DNA of 57,533 nucleotides, from positions 286,743 to 344,275 of the forward strand of contig NZ_MLQR01000001.1 of NCBI RefSeq assembly GCF_001866005.1, in the 5' to 3' direction. This document shows, piece after piece, positions 37,864-48,178 of the stretch (positions are counted from its first letter, which is position 1; each line of letters begins with the position of its first letter). Both the position numbers and the translations under genes were made by a program. The DNA comes from Anaerobacillus alkalilacustris. Its GTDB lineage: Bacteria > Bacillota > Bacilli > Bacillales > Anaerobacillaceae. The notes beneath the pieces are model-generated. The model had not been told where the DNA came from, did not search any database, and saw nothing but the letters and a program-made list of their open reading frames with translations.

Positions 37864-39159
37864 ATGGAGTTTCAAAAATCAGAACTTCTATATAATGAAG
37901 CACTAGAACATATCGTTGGTGGCGTTAATAGTCCATCACGTTCATTTAAAGGGGTCGGAGGTGGCACTCCTATTTTCATGGAAAGAGCAAAAGGGGCTTA
38001 CTTTTGGGATGTGGATGGAAACAAATATATTGATTACTTAGCTGCATACGGGCCAATAATTACTGGGCATGCTCACCCCCATATAACAGAGGCAATTACA
38101 ACTGCCGCAAAAAATGGAGTTTTATACGGCACACCCACAAGTCTAGAAGTGAAATATGCAAAAATGTTAAAAGAAGCTATACCATCTATGGAAAAAATTA
38201 GGTTTGTAAACTCTGGAACCGAAGCGGTTATGACAACTATTCGTGTTGCACGAGCTTACACCGGGAGAGATAAAATTATTAAGTTTGCTGGATGTTACCA
38301 CGGACATTCTGACTTAGTCTTAGTCGCCGCCGGGTCCGGACCATCGACTCTCGGAACACCTGACTCTGCTGGTGTTCCTAAAAGTATTGCCCAAGAAGTT
38401 ATTACCGTACCTTTTAATGATATTGATGCATATGAAAAAGCCTTACATAAATGGGGTAATCAGATTGCCGCTGTTTTAGTCGAGCCAATTGTGGGCAATT
38501 TCGGAATTGTGGAGCCTTTTTTTGGATTTTTAGAAAAAGTTAACGAACTTACTCACAAGGCAGGAGCGCTTGTCATATATGATGAAGTAATCACAGCATT
38601 TCGCTTCATGTATGGTGGAGCACAAAACCTTTTAAACGTAGAGCCGGATATAACTGCTTTAGGAAAGATTATTGGTGGTGGACTACCAATAGGCGCCTAT
38701 GGTGGAAAAAAGGAAATCATGGAACAAGTGGCACCATTAGGGCCTGCATACCAAGCGGGAACAATGGCTGGGAACCCAGCATCAATTAGCGCAGGAATAG
38801 CTTGTCTTGAAGTTTTAAAAGAGCCTGGAATATACGAAAAGTTAGATCAATTAGGGAAAATGCTAGAAGAGGGAATTGAACACCTTGCAATTGCACATCA
38901 AATTCCTATTACTATCAATCGACTAAAAGGTGCGTTAACTATCTATTTCACGACTAAAAAAGTTTCTAACTATGAACAAGCCGAACAGACAAATGGAGAC
39001 ATGTTTGCTAAATTCTTTAAATTAATGTTAAAAGAGGGAATCAATTTAGCACCTTCGAAATACGAAGCATGGTTCCTCACAACCGAACATACAAAAGATG
39101 ATATCGCACTTACATTAAAAGCTGTTGAAAACGCATTTAGAGCTTTACAAAATGAATAA
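37864..39159 (+). CDS. hemL2: Glutamate-1-semialdehyde 2,1-aminomutase, HemL2/GsaB type
   Basis: A 431-aa PLP enzyme converting glutamate-1-semialdehyde to 5-aminolaevulinate in haem synthesis. The PLP lysine is Lys268 in [37 protein letters not shown] and [19 protein letters not shown] are family signatures. It is the second, non-operonic type known in B. subtilis as GsaB, located in the same perR-bcp neighbourhood there. AAGGAGGAATTT precedes the ATG. The gap before it (37455-37863) shows nothing further. Confidence 0.93.
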   Translation: MEFQKSELLYNEALEHIVGGVNSPSRSFKGVGGGTPIFMERAKGAYFWDVDGNKYIDYLAAYGPIITGHAHPHITEAITTAAKNGVLYGTPTSLEVKYAKMLKEAIPSMEKIRFVNSGTEAVMTTIRVARAYTGRDKIIKFAGCYHGHSDLVLVAAGSGPSTLGTPDSAGVPKSIAQEVITVPFNDIDAYEKALHKWGNQIAAVLVEPIVGNFGIVEPFFGFLEKVNELTHKAGALVIYDEVITAFRFMYGGAQNLLNVEPDITALGKIIGGGLPIGAYGGKKEIMEQVAPLGPAYQAGTMAGNPASISAGIACLEVLKEPGIYEKLDQLGKMLEEGIEHLAIAHQIPITINRLKGALTIYFTTKKVSNYEQAEQTNGDMFAKFFKLMLKEGINLAPSKYEAWFLTTEHTKDDIALTLKAVENAFRALQNE

Positions 39160-39190
39160 ACATACATGATATATCGCTCTGAAAAATATT

Positions 39191-39320
39191 AATCAAACTG
39201 ATTTATACTTAAGGGTCATAGCCCCCAACCTCTAAGCGTAGCATAAGTGGGAACTTCCATTCAGGTGGAGTTGAGACTCCATCTGAATTTCCGATGTTCT
39301 AGGGAAGCTAGAACGAGTTC
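39191..39320 (+). repeat. S repeat, copy 3
   Basis: AATCAAACTGATTTATACTT, then CCTCTAAGCGTAG, the hairpin ATTCAGGTGGAGT-TGAG-ACTCCATCTGAAT, and GTTCTA-GGGAAGC-TAGAAC with GAGTTC. It lies 31 bp after the hemL2 stop and is followed by a T-run (39327-39338), so here it could act as a terminator. Confidence 0.8.
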
Positions 39321-39453
39321 CCCTTCAGTTTTTTTTATTTGAAAATGAAACCGATCAAAAACACCCTTTATTTAAACGAACTTGCCACTACTAACCCTTC
39401 ACATACTAATTTTCGCTCGTCCATTCCAATGAATACAATAATTGATTTAAATA

Positions 39454-39481
39454 TTAACACGTGATATACTTATTTTATAAT
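39454..39481 (+). promoter_or_regulatory. Predicted promoter of the GltS-like gene
   Basis: TTAACA, 16 nt, TATAAT. Transcription would start near 39488, giving a leader of about 290 nt. Confidence 0.45.
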
Positions 39482-39517
39482 TCTGACAATTCAACCAACA
39501 TACTCCTGCCGTTACCT

Positions 39518-39542
39518 ACCAATCTTGTATTGGTTTTTTTTA
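39518..39542 (+). terminator. Early terminator in the leader of the GltS-like gene
   Basis: ACCAAT-CTTGT-ATTGGT followed by eight Ts, only ~30 nt after the predicted start site and ~240 bp before the coding region. It could be an attenuator or the end of a very short RNA. Confidence 0.55.
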
Positions 39543-39778
39543 AGATTGATTACATCAATTTCATAATCTAAAAAACATAGCTACCTCTCTATATTTGGTT
39601 AAGAATGCTTCAAATCAACCAGCCTAAATGTCCATCTAATAAACGAGCGCACAATAACGCCAAATGGCGTAAACAAACTCATACATCATATGTTATAGAC
39701 TTTAGCTTCTATCCCATTTCTTAAAAAGCTAGTCTAACTTTTTTATTGGAGGTGACGGTCAGTACTTGACCAAATACT

Positions 39779-42700
39779 ATGAAAATTAAATGGAGCCCCG
39801 AAAACTTTACTGGCTTTAAAAATGAAGAGCATGACTCTTGCGGAATTGTTTCTGCCATTGAAAAGATGCGTATCCCAACAAAGAAGAATATTGATGATTG
39901 TATTAACGCATTGGTAAAAATGAATCATCGTGCAGGCTTTATTAATGAAGAAGGTGATGGCGTTGGTATACACATTGATATTCCTCGTGCCCTCTGGAAA
40001 GAAAAGCTAAGTGAAGTCAATCAAAACCCCAATATTGTAGATAATCCAAATTTCGTTGTCGGTCACTTCTTTATAAGTAATGAAGCTGATGTAACAAAAT
40101 CTAAAGATAACATTAAAGTTAAATTTGCAAAAGCTAACTTAGAGGTGGTCTATGAAACTGATCAAGTAACCAACTCTGATGCATTAGGACCATTGGGACG
40201 CAGAGAAGAGCCTTACTTTTGGCAAGTAGCTTTACTTACAAATCACAATGTCGAAAATCTTTCTAGCAAATTATTTGACTTAACTATTGAAATCGAGAAA
40301 GACGCTTATATTCACGTTACTTCTCTCAGCCAATACTCTGCTGTTTACAAAGTAATGGGCGCAGGCGATATTTTACCAAAATTCTACAAAGACTTATCTA
40401 ACCCATTAGTAGCTTCTACCATGACACTTGGTCATAATCGATATTCCACAAACACACTATCCAACTTTTTCCGCGTCCAACCTTTCAGTGTTTTAGGTCA
40501 TAATGGAGAAATCAATACAATTGCTAGGTTACGTGACGAAGCAGCCATGCTAGGCGTGCCTCTTGTAGAAGGTGCTAGCGATTCCCAAGATTTAAGCCGT
40601 ATCTTAGAAACATTCATCTGTAGACATAATTATTCTTTATTTGAAGCTCTTGAAATTATGTTTCCACCTATCATAAATGAAATCAATTCTTTTCCAAAAC
40701 ACTTACAAGATTTATATACGTACATCCGCGAAGCATGGGGCCATTTTTCCCAAGGTCCAGCTGGTATCATCTCAAGATATGGAGATGAAGCGATATTTTC
40801 CTTAGATTCGTTAGGATTGCGTCCTCTTTGGATGATAGAAAATAAAAGTACGTATTATTTTTCTTCTGAACAAGGAATTTTAACCACTAATGAATTTGTT
40901 TCTGAACCTAAACCACTTGCCCCTGGTGAAAAAGTTGCCTTAAAGTGGAATGGAGATAATATTCAAGTTTACTTTCACGATGAAGTTCAAGAAGAAGTCT
41001 ATAATCGCATGAAAAAACGACTGAACTTTACGGGGAGTCGTAAGCGTTTAAGTACAAAACTAGAGAACATTAATACACCTCATAAAATGAGAATAAAAGT
41101 AACAAACAATTACTATTCAGCGTTTGGATGGAATCGTGAACACATTCAAATGGTGGAGCAAATGGCTGAAAAAGGTGTAGAACCAATCCGTTCATTAGGC
41201 CATGATGCACCTCTTGCTTCTCTTGATCAGAATCGTAAAAACTTGGCTGATTTTATTAAAGAAAGTGTAGCAGTCGTGACAAATCCAGCAATCGATAGAG
41301 AACGCGAAATGGAACATTTCTCAACTCGAGTTATTGTTGGTAAGCGTCCATCACCATTTACGGATGCGCCATTTCATGTTATCGAGCTTGCATCACCACT
41401 CGTAATTGAAGGGGCACCTGGTGAATTTATAGCTAGAGCGAATAACCACCCATCTTATGAGCAAGTATTAGGAAACTTTAAAAATAAAAATGAAGTCTAT
41501 TATATTGCTATCTCCTTTTCTAAAGAAGAAAAAATTGAGGATGTATTAAAACGATTAGTTGAAGAAGCTGCCTTAGCAACGAAAAACGGTGCCGCACTTA
41601 TTGTCCTTGATGATGAAAAAGCACATAAGGAAGATCAATTGTGGTTAGACCCTCATTTAGCTATTTCTGCCATTGACCAAGGGTTGACAGAAATGGAACT
41701 AAGACGCGGCTGTTCAATCGCTGTACGTTCTGCTAGTGTTCGTTCATTACATGATGTAGCCGTAATGTTTGGGCTAGGTGCAGATATTATTAACCCTTAT
41801 TTAATGTTTGCAACAGTTGTTGAACAAAGTGATGAGCCAGCAATTAAGCTTTTCACCGCATTAAACAAAGGACTAGAAAAAATTATTTCTACAATTGGTA
41901 TACATGAGTTACGAGGGTACGGTCGTTTATTTTCGTCGATTGGTTTGAATAAAGAAATTGCTGATATATTAAATATTGTAAATTTCTTAGGGTCAAGCGA
42001 AGTAGTTCTTAACTTTAAAACATTAAAAGAAGATGCTTTAGCACGCTACAAAGACTTTCATAGCGACAAATCAAAACCAGGAAAACTTTTTCATTTCTTC
42101 CCTCGTATATGGAAGTCTATAGGTGACTTAGCAACTGGTGCCGCAACTTACGAGGATTATAAAAATAAGCTTAATGAACAAGAATTAAAAAATCCTATTT
42201 CTATTAGACATTTAACAGATATAAAGAAATCAAAGAAGAAATTAAATCCAGAAGATGTTAATATCGGTATTAAAAAGCATAGTCTCCCATTCATTATCAG
42301 TTCTATGTCATTCGGTTCTCAAAATGAAATTGCGTTCCGAGCTTATGCTGAAGCTGCCGAACGTCTAAATATGATTTCGTTAAATGGTGAAGGTGGAGAA
42401 ATCAAGGATATGTTAGGTAAATACCCGAATACAAGAGGGCAACAAGTTGCTTCTGGTCGCTTTGGGGTAAATGTAGAGCTCCTTAATTCAACAAATTTAA
42501 TCGAATTAAAAATAGGGCAAGGAGCTAAACCTGGTGAAGGTGGACATTTACCTGGTTCTAAAGTAACGGCAAAAGTAGCAGCGGCTCGTAATGCTACTAC
42601 TGGATCAGACCTTATCTCACCATCAAACAACCATGATATCTATTCAATTGAAGATCTTGCTCAAATAATTACAGAGTTTAAAACCGCTAATGACCAAGCG

Positions 42701-44248
42701 AAAGTAGCCGTTAAAGTACCAATCGTCCCAAACATAGGAACTATCGCTGTAGGAATTGCTAAAGCCGGAGCTGATTTTATTTCATTAAGTGGGTTCGATG
42801 GTGGTACTGGTGCTGCTCGTGTTCACGCTATCCAACATGTCGGCCTACCAATTGAAATTGGAGTAAAAGCAGTCCATAACGCCCTTATTGAAGCAGGACT
42901 TCGTAATACTGTTGAAATCTGGGCAGACGGCGGAATGCGAAGCTCTCTTGACGTTATGAAAATTATCTTATTAGGGGCTAACCGAGTTGGATTTGGTACA
43001 TTAGCGATGATAGCAGTTGGTTGTACAACTTGTCGTGGTTGTCACTTAGATACATGTCATGTCGGGATTGCAACACAAATCGAAAGTGAAGAACAAGCTA
43101 AAGAACACGGGTTGCATCGTTTCATTCCTCGGCAGTTTGACTTGGCTGTTAATGGATTAACAAATCTTTTTACTGCTTTTGGGAATGAATTGAAAATTCT
43201 TACTGCAGCTTTAGGTGCAAAACGTACACAAGATCTCGTCGGCTGCTCAGATTTACTAGAGCAAGTACGTGGCAAAGAATTAATGGATTTAACTAGTATG
43301 TTAGAAACCATTTCAATAACTGACATTTCTCATTTTGATTCTCATCAGCAAATGGAAAAAACTGCGTTAGCACTTGCAGTTGGGGCTGAATATTTAGATG
43401 GAAACGTAGACGAACTTTCTCATTCTAGAGAGTTCACTTCTGTAACTGCAGAGCAACGAGTGCTAGGAAGTCGCGTTTCGTGTCATCGAGTGAGAGGAAA
43501 ACTCGATGGTTCTTATCGGAACCTTCCTGAAGTAACCTTAACTTTTAAGGATGGATCAATTCCTGGAAATGGACTTGGCGCATACAATTGCGCTGGTGTA
43601 ACTATTAATGTAGTAGGCGGGGCTCAAGACGGCATTGGAAAAACTTCCTTCGGTGGCTCGTTTGCAATTTTAAAATCGGAAGGAGCTGACGGTAGATATT
43701 ATAATGGATCAGTCGGTAAAGGAGCAGGGTATGGCGCTCAAAATGGACTATTCATTATTCAAGGAAATGCCGATGCGAGAGCAGGCATTCGCCTTTCTGG
43801 AGCAGATATGATTATTGGGGGCCGAGTAACAAAGCCCCTTCGTAACGACTACTATGCAAACATTGGTACACACTCTAATATAAAAGGATTTGCTTTCGAA
43901 TATATGACAAATGGTCGTGGTGTTGTTCTGGGAGATCCTGGTCCATGGATTTGTGCAGGGATGACTGGTGGGATTGTTTATCTACGTCACCAACCTGAAG
44001 TTGGCCTAACAAAGGAAGCTCTTCATAGACGCATTGCAAAAGGAGCTCACGTCACAATTCAGCCGTTAACAAATAGAGGAATTGATGATTTAACAGAACT
44101 ATTGACTATTTACAAAGATATACTAACGAAGAATGGTCAATCAGAAGAAGCTGAAATAATCGGTATGTTGCTTGCCGAGCCAGAAGAACATTTCTTACAA
44201 GTAATCCCGACAAAAGAGCAGGCAGACCCATCAGTTTCTACAGAATAA
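39779..44248 (+). CDS. Glutamate-synthase-related large protein without adjacent small subunit
   Basis: A 1489-aa protein with the full GltS large-subunit architecture: amidotransferase nucleophile Cys21 in EHDSCGIV, GHNRYSTNTL and GHNGEINT, FMN-barrel motifs LNGEGGEIKDM, GQGAKPGEGGHLPG and SGFDGGTGAAR. The cluster motif is Cys1082..Cys1088..Cys1093 (GCTTCRGCHLDTC, with an extra Cys1085), then a C-terminal beta-helix. It differs strongly from the gltA product at 22727, so it is an old paralogue. No GltD-type electron donor is nearby. The ATG is odd: the only good ribosome binding site (GGAGGTGA) lies 24 bases upstream. Whether it makes glutamate is unproven. Confidence 0.85.
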   Translation: MKIKWSPENFTGFKNEEHDSCGIVSAIEKMRIPTKKNIDDCINALVKMNHRAGFINEEGDGVGIHIDIPRALWKEKLSEVNQNPNIVDNPNFVVGHFFISNEADVTKSKDNIKVKFAKANLEVVYETDQVTNSDALGPLGRREEPYFWQVALLTNHNVENLSSKLFDLTIEIEKDAYIHVTSLSQYSAVYKVMGAGDILPKFYKDLSNPLVASTMTLGHNRYSTNTLSNFFRVQPFSVLGHNGEINTIARLRDEAAMLGVPLVEGASDSQDLSRILETFICRHNYSLFEALEIMFPPIINEINSFPKHLQDLYTYIREAWGHFSQGPAGIISRYGDEAIFSLDSLGLRPLWMIENKSTYYFSSEQGILTTNEFVSEPKPLAPGEKVALKWNGDNIQVYFHDEVQEEVYNRMKKRLNFTGSRKRLSTKLENINTPHKMRIKVTNNYYSAFGWNREHIQMVEQMAEKGVEPIRSLGHDAPLASLDQNRKNLADFIKESVAVVTNPAIDREREMEHFSTRVIVGKRPSPFTDAPFHVIELASPLVIEGAPGEFIARANNHPSYEQVLGNFKNKNEVYYIAISFSKEEKIEDVLKRLVEEAALATKNGAALIVLDDEKAHKEDQLWLDPHLAISAIDQGLTEMELRRGCSIAVRSASVRSLHDVAVMFGLGADIINPYLMFATVVEQSDEPAIKLFTALNKGLEKIISTIGIHELRGYGRLFSSIGLNKEIADILNIVNFLGSSEVVLNFKTLKEDALARYKDFHSDKSKPGKLFHFFPRIWKSIGDLATGAATYEDYKNKLNEQELKNPISIRHLTDIKKSKKKLNPEDVNIGIKKHSLPFIISSMSFGSQNEIAFRAYAEAAERLNMISLNGEGGEIKDMLGKYPNTRGQQVASGRFGVNVELLNSTNLIELKIGQGAKPGEGGHLPGSKVTAKVAAARNATTGSDLISPSNNHDIYSIEDLAQIITEFKTANDQAKVAVKVPIVPNIGTIAVGIAKAGADFISLSGFDGGTGAARVHAIQHVGLPIEIGVKAVHNALIEAGLRNTVEIWADGGMRSSLDVMKIILLGANRVGFGTLAMIAVGCTTCRGCHLDTCHVGIATQIESEEQAKEHGLHRFIPRQFDLAVNGLTNLFTAFGNELKILTAALGAKRTQDLVGCSDLLEQVRGKELMDLTSMLETISITDISHFDSHQQMEKTALALAVGAEYLDGNVDELSHSREFTSVTAEQRVLGSRVSCHRVRGKLDGSYRNLPEVTLTFKDGSIPGNGLGAYNCAGVTINVVGGAQDGIGKTSFGGSFAILKSEGADGRYYNGSVGKGAGYGAQNGLFIIQGNADARAGIRLSGADMIIGGRVTKPLRNDYYANIGTHSNIKGFAFEYMTNGRGVVLGDPGPWICAGMTGGIVYLRHQPEVGLTKEALHRRIAKGAHVTIQPLTNRGIDDLTELLTIYKDILTKNGQSEEAEIIGMLLAEPEEHFLQVIPTKEQADPSVSTE

Positions 44249-44302
44249 TTACAACAAACCACTAAATCTTTAGTAATTTTTGATATCACCTAACTATATT
44301 TA

Positions 44303-44354
44303 AAAGGTCAAGTTGAACTAGATTGTATTCTGGTTTAACTTGACCTTTTCTTTT
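44303..44354 (+). terminator. Terminator after the GltS-like gene
   Basis: AAAAGGTCAAGTT / AACTTGACCTTTT, perfect 13-bp stem, then CTTTTG. Confidence 0.85.
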
Positions 44355-44645
44355 GTTTTCTATAACTACAAATATTATTATGCGGTTAGCTTATTTCGTT
44401 TATCTGTCACTTTTGAAAACGAAATCATATTATTACATCTTGATTGTTTCTAAAAATAAGTGTATATTACGTTTCGGTGGATTAAGTTTACATTAACTAA
44501 GTGAATTTCATTTAACTACTTTTGCTTAAATTACTTGTCTTACAATAAATATTTGACAAAAAACTTAAAACATCAATACTAAATTAACGAAACACATATA
44601 CTGAAAATACTTTGAAATCCATTTAAGAAAGGAATTAACAAATTT

Positions 44646-45725
44646 ATGAAACTTGGAGCCCGGATTTTTAAAACCGGTTTATCCATAACACTTTCTCTTT
44701 ACGTTGCAATGTTACTTGAAATGAATCCACCAATGTTTGCAGCCTTAGCCGCCACATTTGCAATTCAACCATCGATTTATAAAAGTTTTCAAACGATCAT
44801 AGAACAAATCCAAGGGAACATTATTAGTGCATTACTAGCCGTTATATTTGTATTAACGTTCGGACATCATCCTTTTGTTGTTGGTGTTGTGGTAATTATA
44901 GTTATTGCTATTAACATCCAACTAAAGATGAATGCCATTATCCCCCTTGCAGTTGCTACCGTTATTATCATTATGGAAAGCCCAACTGATGATTTTGTAA
45001 CGTTTGCGTCAACTCGTTTTCTACTTATTATGGTTGGAATATTTTCGGCTTTTATTGTCAATTTAGTGTTTATTCCACCAAAACATGAAACACAGCTATA
45101 TCACAAACTTTCTGATTGTACCGAAAATATAATAAAATGGATTCGTCTATTAACAAGAAATGATGCAAAACAAAAAATGCTCAAAAAAGATTTATCAAAA
45201 TTAAAAGAAGCGTTGGTAAAAATCGATAATTTATTTCTTTTATATAAAGAAGAGCGGAATTATTTTAAAAAACGAAAATATGCAAAAGGGAGAAAAGTTG
45301 TACTTTTTCGCCAAATGTTAGTTACCTCAAATAAAGCACTAGCAATTTTAAAAGCATTAAACAGAAGAGAAAATGAACTACACCATATGCCAGATGAATT
45401 GCAAATGCTCATAAGAGATCGACTCGATTATTTAACGAATTATCACGAACGGATTCTTCTTAAGTACGCCGGAAAAGTTAAATCTCAAACAACAGAAGAA
45501 TGTATTCAAGAAGTTTGTCTCGGTAAACAAGAATTAACAGAACTTTTTATGAACTTCTATAAAAAGGATGACATCGACTCAAATGAATGGCTTCACCTTT
45601 TCCCAGTCATTGCTCAAATCGTTGAATATAGTGATCAATTAGAGTACTTAGATAAACTAGTAGATAGCTTCTTTACTTATCATAAATTAGAAAATGAAGT
45701 TAACATCAAGGAAAGAGAAGATTAA
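44646..45725 (+). CDS. Aromatic acid exporter family protein, YgaE-like
   Basis: A 359-aa protein. The first ~145 residues hold four to six transmembrane segments, beginning LGARIFKTGLSITLSLYVAM, with FAIQPSIYKSFQTIIEQIQG as the hallmark of the ArAE_1/DUF939 family. The C-terminal ~200 residues form a soluble helical domain rich in Lys and Glu. The family is related to FUSC exporters. Substrates are not established in Bacillus. The position after hemL2 corresponds to ygaE of B. subtilis, but the GltS-like gene intervenes. AAAGGAATT precedes the ATG at moderate distance. Confidence 0.75.
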   Translation: MKLGARIFKTGLSITLSLYVAMLLEMNPPMFAALAATFAIQPSIYKSFQTIIEQIQGNIISALLAVIFVLTFGHHPFVVGVVVIIVIAINIQLKMNAIIPLAVATVIIIMESPTDDFVTFASTRFLLIMVGIFSAFIVNLVFIPPKHETQLYHKLSDCTENIIKWIRLLTRNDAKQKMLKKDLSKLKEALVKIDNLFLLYKEERNYFKKRKYAKGRKVVLFRQMLVTSNKALAILKALNRRENELHHMPDELQMLIRDRLDYLTNYHERILLKYAGKVKSQTTEECIQEVCLGKQELTELFMNFYKKDDIDSNEWLHLFPVIAQIVEYSDQLEYLDKLVDSFFTYHKLENEVNIKERED

Positions 45726-45732
45726 TTTAATC

Positions 45733-45869
45733 AAGAAAAGCGAAAGGCGCCCGCCTATCGGCGACAAACACTGGAAGACCTGCTCGTAGCGGTCGGTTTT
45801 TGACCGAAAGAGAAGGTCTGAAGTGATCGAGCCGATGGCGCCTGAAGCTAGACAGTTTCCAAGTTAGAA
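45733..45869 (-). repeat. R repeat, copy 8 (type A ends, reverse)
   Basis: It runs AAGAAAAGCGAAAGGCGCC to GACAGTTTCCAAGTTAGA. The internal hairpin is GGTC-GGTTTTT-GACC, another stem-and-loop variant. It is directly followed by copy 9. Confidence 0.85.
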
Positions 45870-45890
45870 ATTTATAAATTCTGATACTGC

Positions 45891-46188
45891 AAGAAAAGCG
45901 CAAGCGTCTTGGTCACGAGCAGCTGCTCCTGTGCCACTCCGTTTGCTCGTCGCAAAGCAGCTTCGAAGTAATCCAAGTAGTAGCTTCACTGGGTCGGCCT
46001 TTGACAGAAGCCGCTCTTTGGCTTCCGCATGCTTCTGCGTCTTCTAGCATAGCTTTGAAGTAGGCTTCCTCGAAGCAAAGTAGCATGAAGTATCTTCAAA
46101 GAAGGAATCCAAGAAGTCATTGAAGTCCGTTGCTTGACTGAAGTGACCGAACTCATAGGCGCTGGAGTTAGACATCCTCCAACTTCAA
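45891..46188 (-). repeat. R repeat, copy 9 (mixed ends, reverse)
   Basis: A long version (298 bp) with AAGAAAAGCGCAAGCG at one end and GGAGTTAGACATCCTCCAAC at the other. It contains GAAGCC-GCTCTTT-GGCTTC, the reverse of the copy 4 hairpin, plus the AGTAGGCTTCCTCGAAG module. Confidence 0.85.
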
Positions 46189-46205
46189 AATTTTTATACT
46201 TTCTT

Positions 46206-46245
46206 AAAAAAGTCCAAACACCTATATTAGGTATTTGGACTTTTT
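46206..46245. terminator. Bidirectional terminator downstream of ygaD
   Basis: AAAAAGTCCAAA / TTTGGACTTTTT with an inner ACCTA / TAGGT pair. Confidence 0.85.
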
Positions 46246-46291
46246 ATGCAAACCTATTTTTTAAGAAGAACTATATCATTCTTATGTGTGA

Positions 46292-48022
46292 TTAGACATC
46301 AAATAGCTTTCTGTACGTTCCATTACGATTAAGCAACTCATCATGTGTCCCAACTTCAGAAATTTGTCCGTTTTCTATCACGACAATTCTATCTGCATGA
46401 GTAATTGTTGAAAGACGATGCGCAACGATAAAAGTTGTCCGGTTTTTTGCTAATCTCTCAAGAGCGACTTGAATCCAATGTTCACTTTCTGTGTCTAATG
46501 AAGATGTTGCTTCATCGAAAATTAATAACTTTGGACTTTTCAAGAACACTCTAGCTATAGCAATTCTTTGCTTTTGACCACCAGAAAGCTTTACTCCTCG
46601 TTCACCAATCTCTGTTTCGTAACCATTAGGTAATCCCATGATAAACTCATGAGCATCAGCCGCTTTTGCTGCTGCTATCACTTCTTCTTCAGTTGCATCG
46701 GGGTTGCCCATTAATATATTAAACTTAATAGAATCACTAAAAATAATATTATCCTGTAGAACCATACCAATTTGGTCTCTTAATGACCGTACTTTAAAGT
46801 TTCGTATATCCTCACCATCAAGGAGAATTCTTCCTTCAGTTACGTCGTAAAATCTTGGAAGCAAACTTACAAGTGTACTCTTCCCACCACCACTCATTCC
46901 AACAAAGGCAATAGTTTCTCCGTTACGAATATTCAAATTAATATTCTTGAGAACTGGCTCTTTATCTTCATCATAGGAAAAAGTTACATTTTCAAAGCAT
47001 ACATCTCCTTTAACATTCTTTAATTCTTTTGAATTCGAACTATCAACAATATCATATTTTTCATCAATAAATTCAAATACTCTGTCCATAGAAGCGACTG
47101 ATTGTGTTAGTGAGGTTGAAGAATTCACCAGACGCCTTAGCGGATTATAAAGTCTATCCATATATAGAACAAAGGCACCCATTGCTCCGATACTTAAATC
47201 TTCATTAATAACTAAAAATCCAGCATAGCCTATGACTAATAAAGGAGCAATATCGGTGATCGTATTAACAACAGCAAACGTTTTTGCATTCCACTTTGTA
47301 TGATCGATCGCTTTTGAGAGGAATTTATAATTACGTCTATCAAACTGTTTTTGTTCATAATCTTCAAGAGCAAAGCTACGAATAACTGTCATTCCTTGTA
47401 GTCTTTCATGTAGGTGTCCTTGAACCTCTGCTAATGCTTGCGAACGGACTCTAGTTAACGTTCGTAGTCTGCTATAAAAAAACTTTATAGAAAATCCATA
47501 TAACGGTAGTAGTACAATTGCAACTATAGTTAACTTTACATTCATTGTAAACATAATAATAATAGCAACGATAATTGTAAACATATCAAGCCATACATTC
47601 ATTAAACCTGTAAGAATAAATGTTTTCGTTTGTTCAACATCATGTATTACTCTTGAAATAATTTCTCCAGATTTACGATTTGAATAAAAGCGGAGACTAA
47701 GTTTTTGAATGTGTGAAAATAATTGATCACGAATATCATATAAAATTTTACTACCGGTCCATTGTGCAAAATACTGACGATAATATTCTATAGGCGGTCG
47801 TAATACAACAAAAATAATAAAAACAATCCCCATTAACCAAACTAATTCTGTTATTTTTTCATTAGTAGATTGATTTCCTCCAATTATATGATCAATAACA
47901 TATTTTAAGATAAGTGGCATAGCTAGAGGGATACCGAATTTTAACATACCAATAAAAATTGTCGCAATTATTTCCTTCGTATAAGGTTTTACAAAAAGTA
48001 AATAACGTTTTATACTATCCAT
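46292..48022 (-). CDS. ygaD: YgaD, half-size ABC exporter
   Basis: A 576-aa protein with an N-terminal six-helix exporter domain (about 1-320) fused to an ATPase domain: Walker A GMSGGGKST, signature LSGGQKQRIA, Walker B LLIFDEATSSLD and the H-loop VAHRLST. Such proteins act as homodimeric multidrug or lipid flippases (BmrA/MsbA class). B. subtilis YgaD has the same place next to ygaC. The substrate is not known. No strong operon partner: a repeat fragment and a terminator separate it from ntdP. Confidence 0.92.
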   Translation of the reverse strand: MDSIKRYLLFVKPYTKEIIATIFIGMLKFGIPLAMPLILKYVIDHIIGGNQSTNEKITELVWLMGIVFIIFVVLRPPIEYYRQYFAQWTGSKILYDIRDQLFSHIQKLSLRFYSNRKSGEIISRVIHDVEQTKTFILTGLMNVWLDMFTIIVAIIIMFTMNVKLTIVAIVLLPLYGFSIKFFYSRLRTLTRVRSQALAEVQGHLHERLQGMTVIRSFALEDYEQKQFDRRNYKFLSKAIDHTKWNAKTFAVVNTITDIAPLLVIGYAGFLVINEDLSIGAMGAFVLYMDRLYNPLRRLVNSSTSLTQSVASMDRVFEFIDEKYDIVDSSNSKELKNVKGDVCFENVTFSYDEDKEPVLKNINLNIRNGETIAFVGMSGGGKSTLVSLLPRFYDVTEGRILLDGEDIRNFKVRSLRDQIGMVLQDNIIFSDSIKFNILMGNPDATEEEVIAAAKAADAHEFIMGLPNGYETEIGERGVKLSGGQKQRIAIARVFLKSPKLLIFDEATSSLDTESEHWIQVALERLAKNRTTFIVAHRLSTITHADRIVVIENGQISEVGTHDELLNRNGTYRKLFDV

Positions 48023-48041
48023 TAAATCACCACCATTTTTA

Positions 48042-48070
48042 GAAAAGCGTAAGCGCCGCAGCTCTAGCCG
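48042..48070 (-). repeat. R repeat end fragment
   Basis: AGAAAAGCGTAAGCGCC then GCAGCTCTAGC: the two R ends joined with no interior. Confidence 0.5.
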
Positions 48071-48112
48071 TCATAAATACTAAATAAAAGATTGTGTTTT
48101 TGATTATAAATG

Positions 48113-48155
48113 TGACGTAACCTCGACTAATTGTAAATGTCGAGGTTACGTTTTA
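48113..48155. terminator. Terminator between ntdP and ygaD
   Basis: GTAACCTCGAC / GTCGAGGTTAC, perfect 11-bp stem with an 11-nt loop, T-rich on the plus-strand side. Confidence 0.75.
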
Positions 48156-48178
48156 TTACAACGTATAAAAATTCAGAA

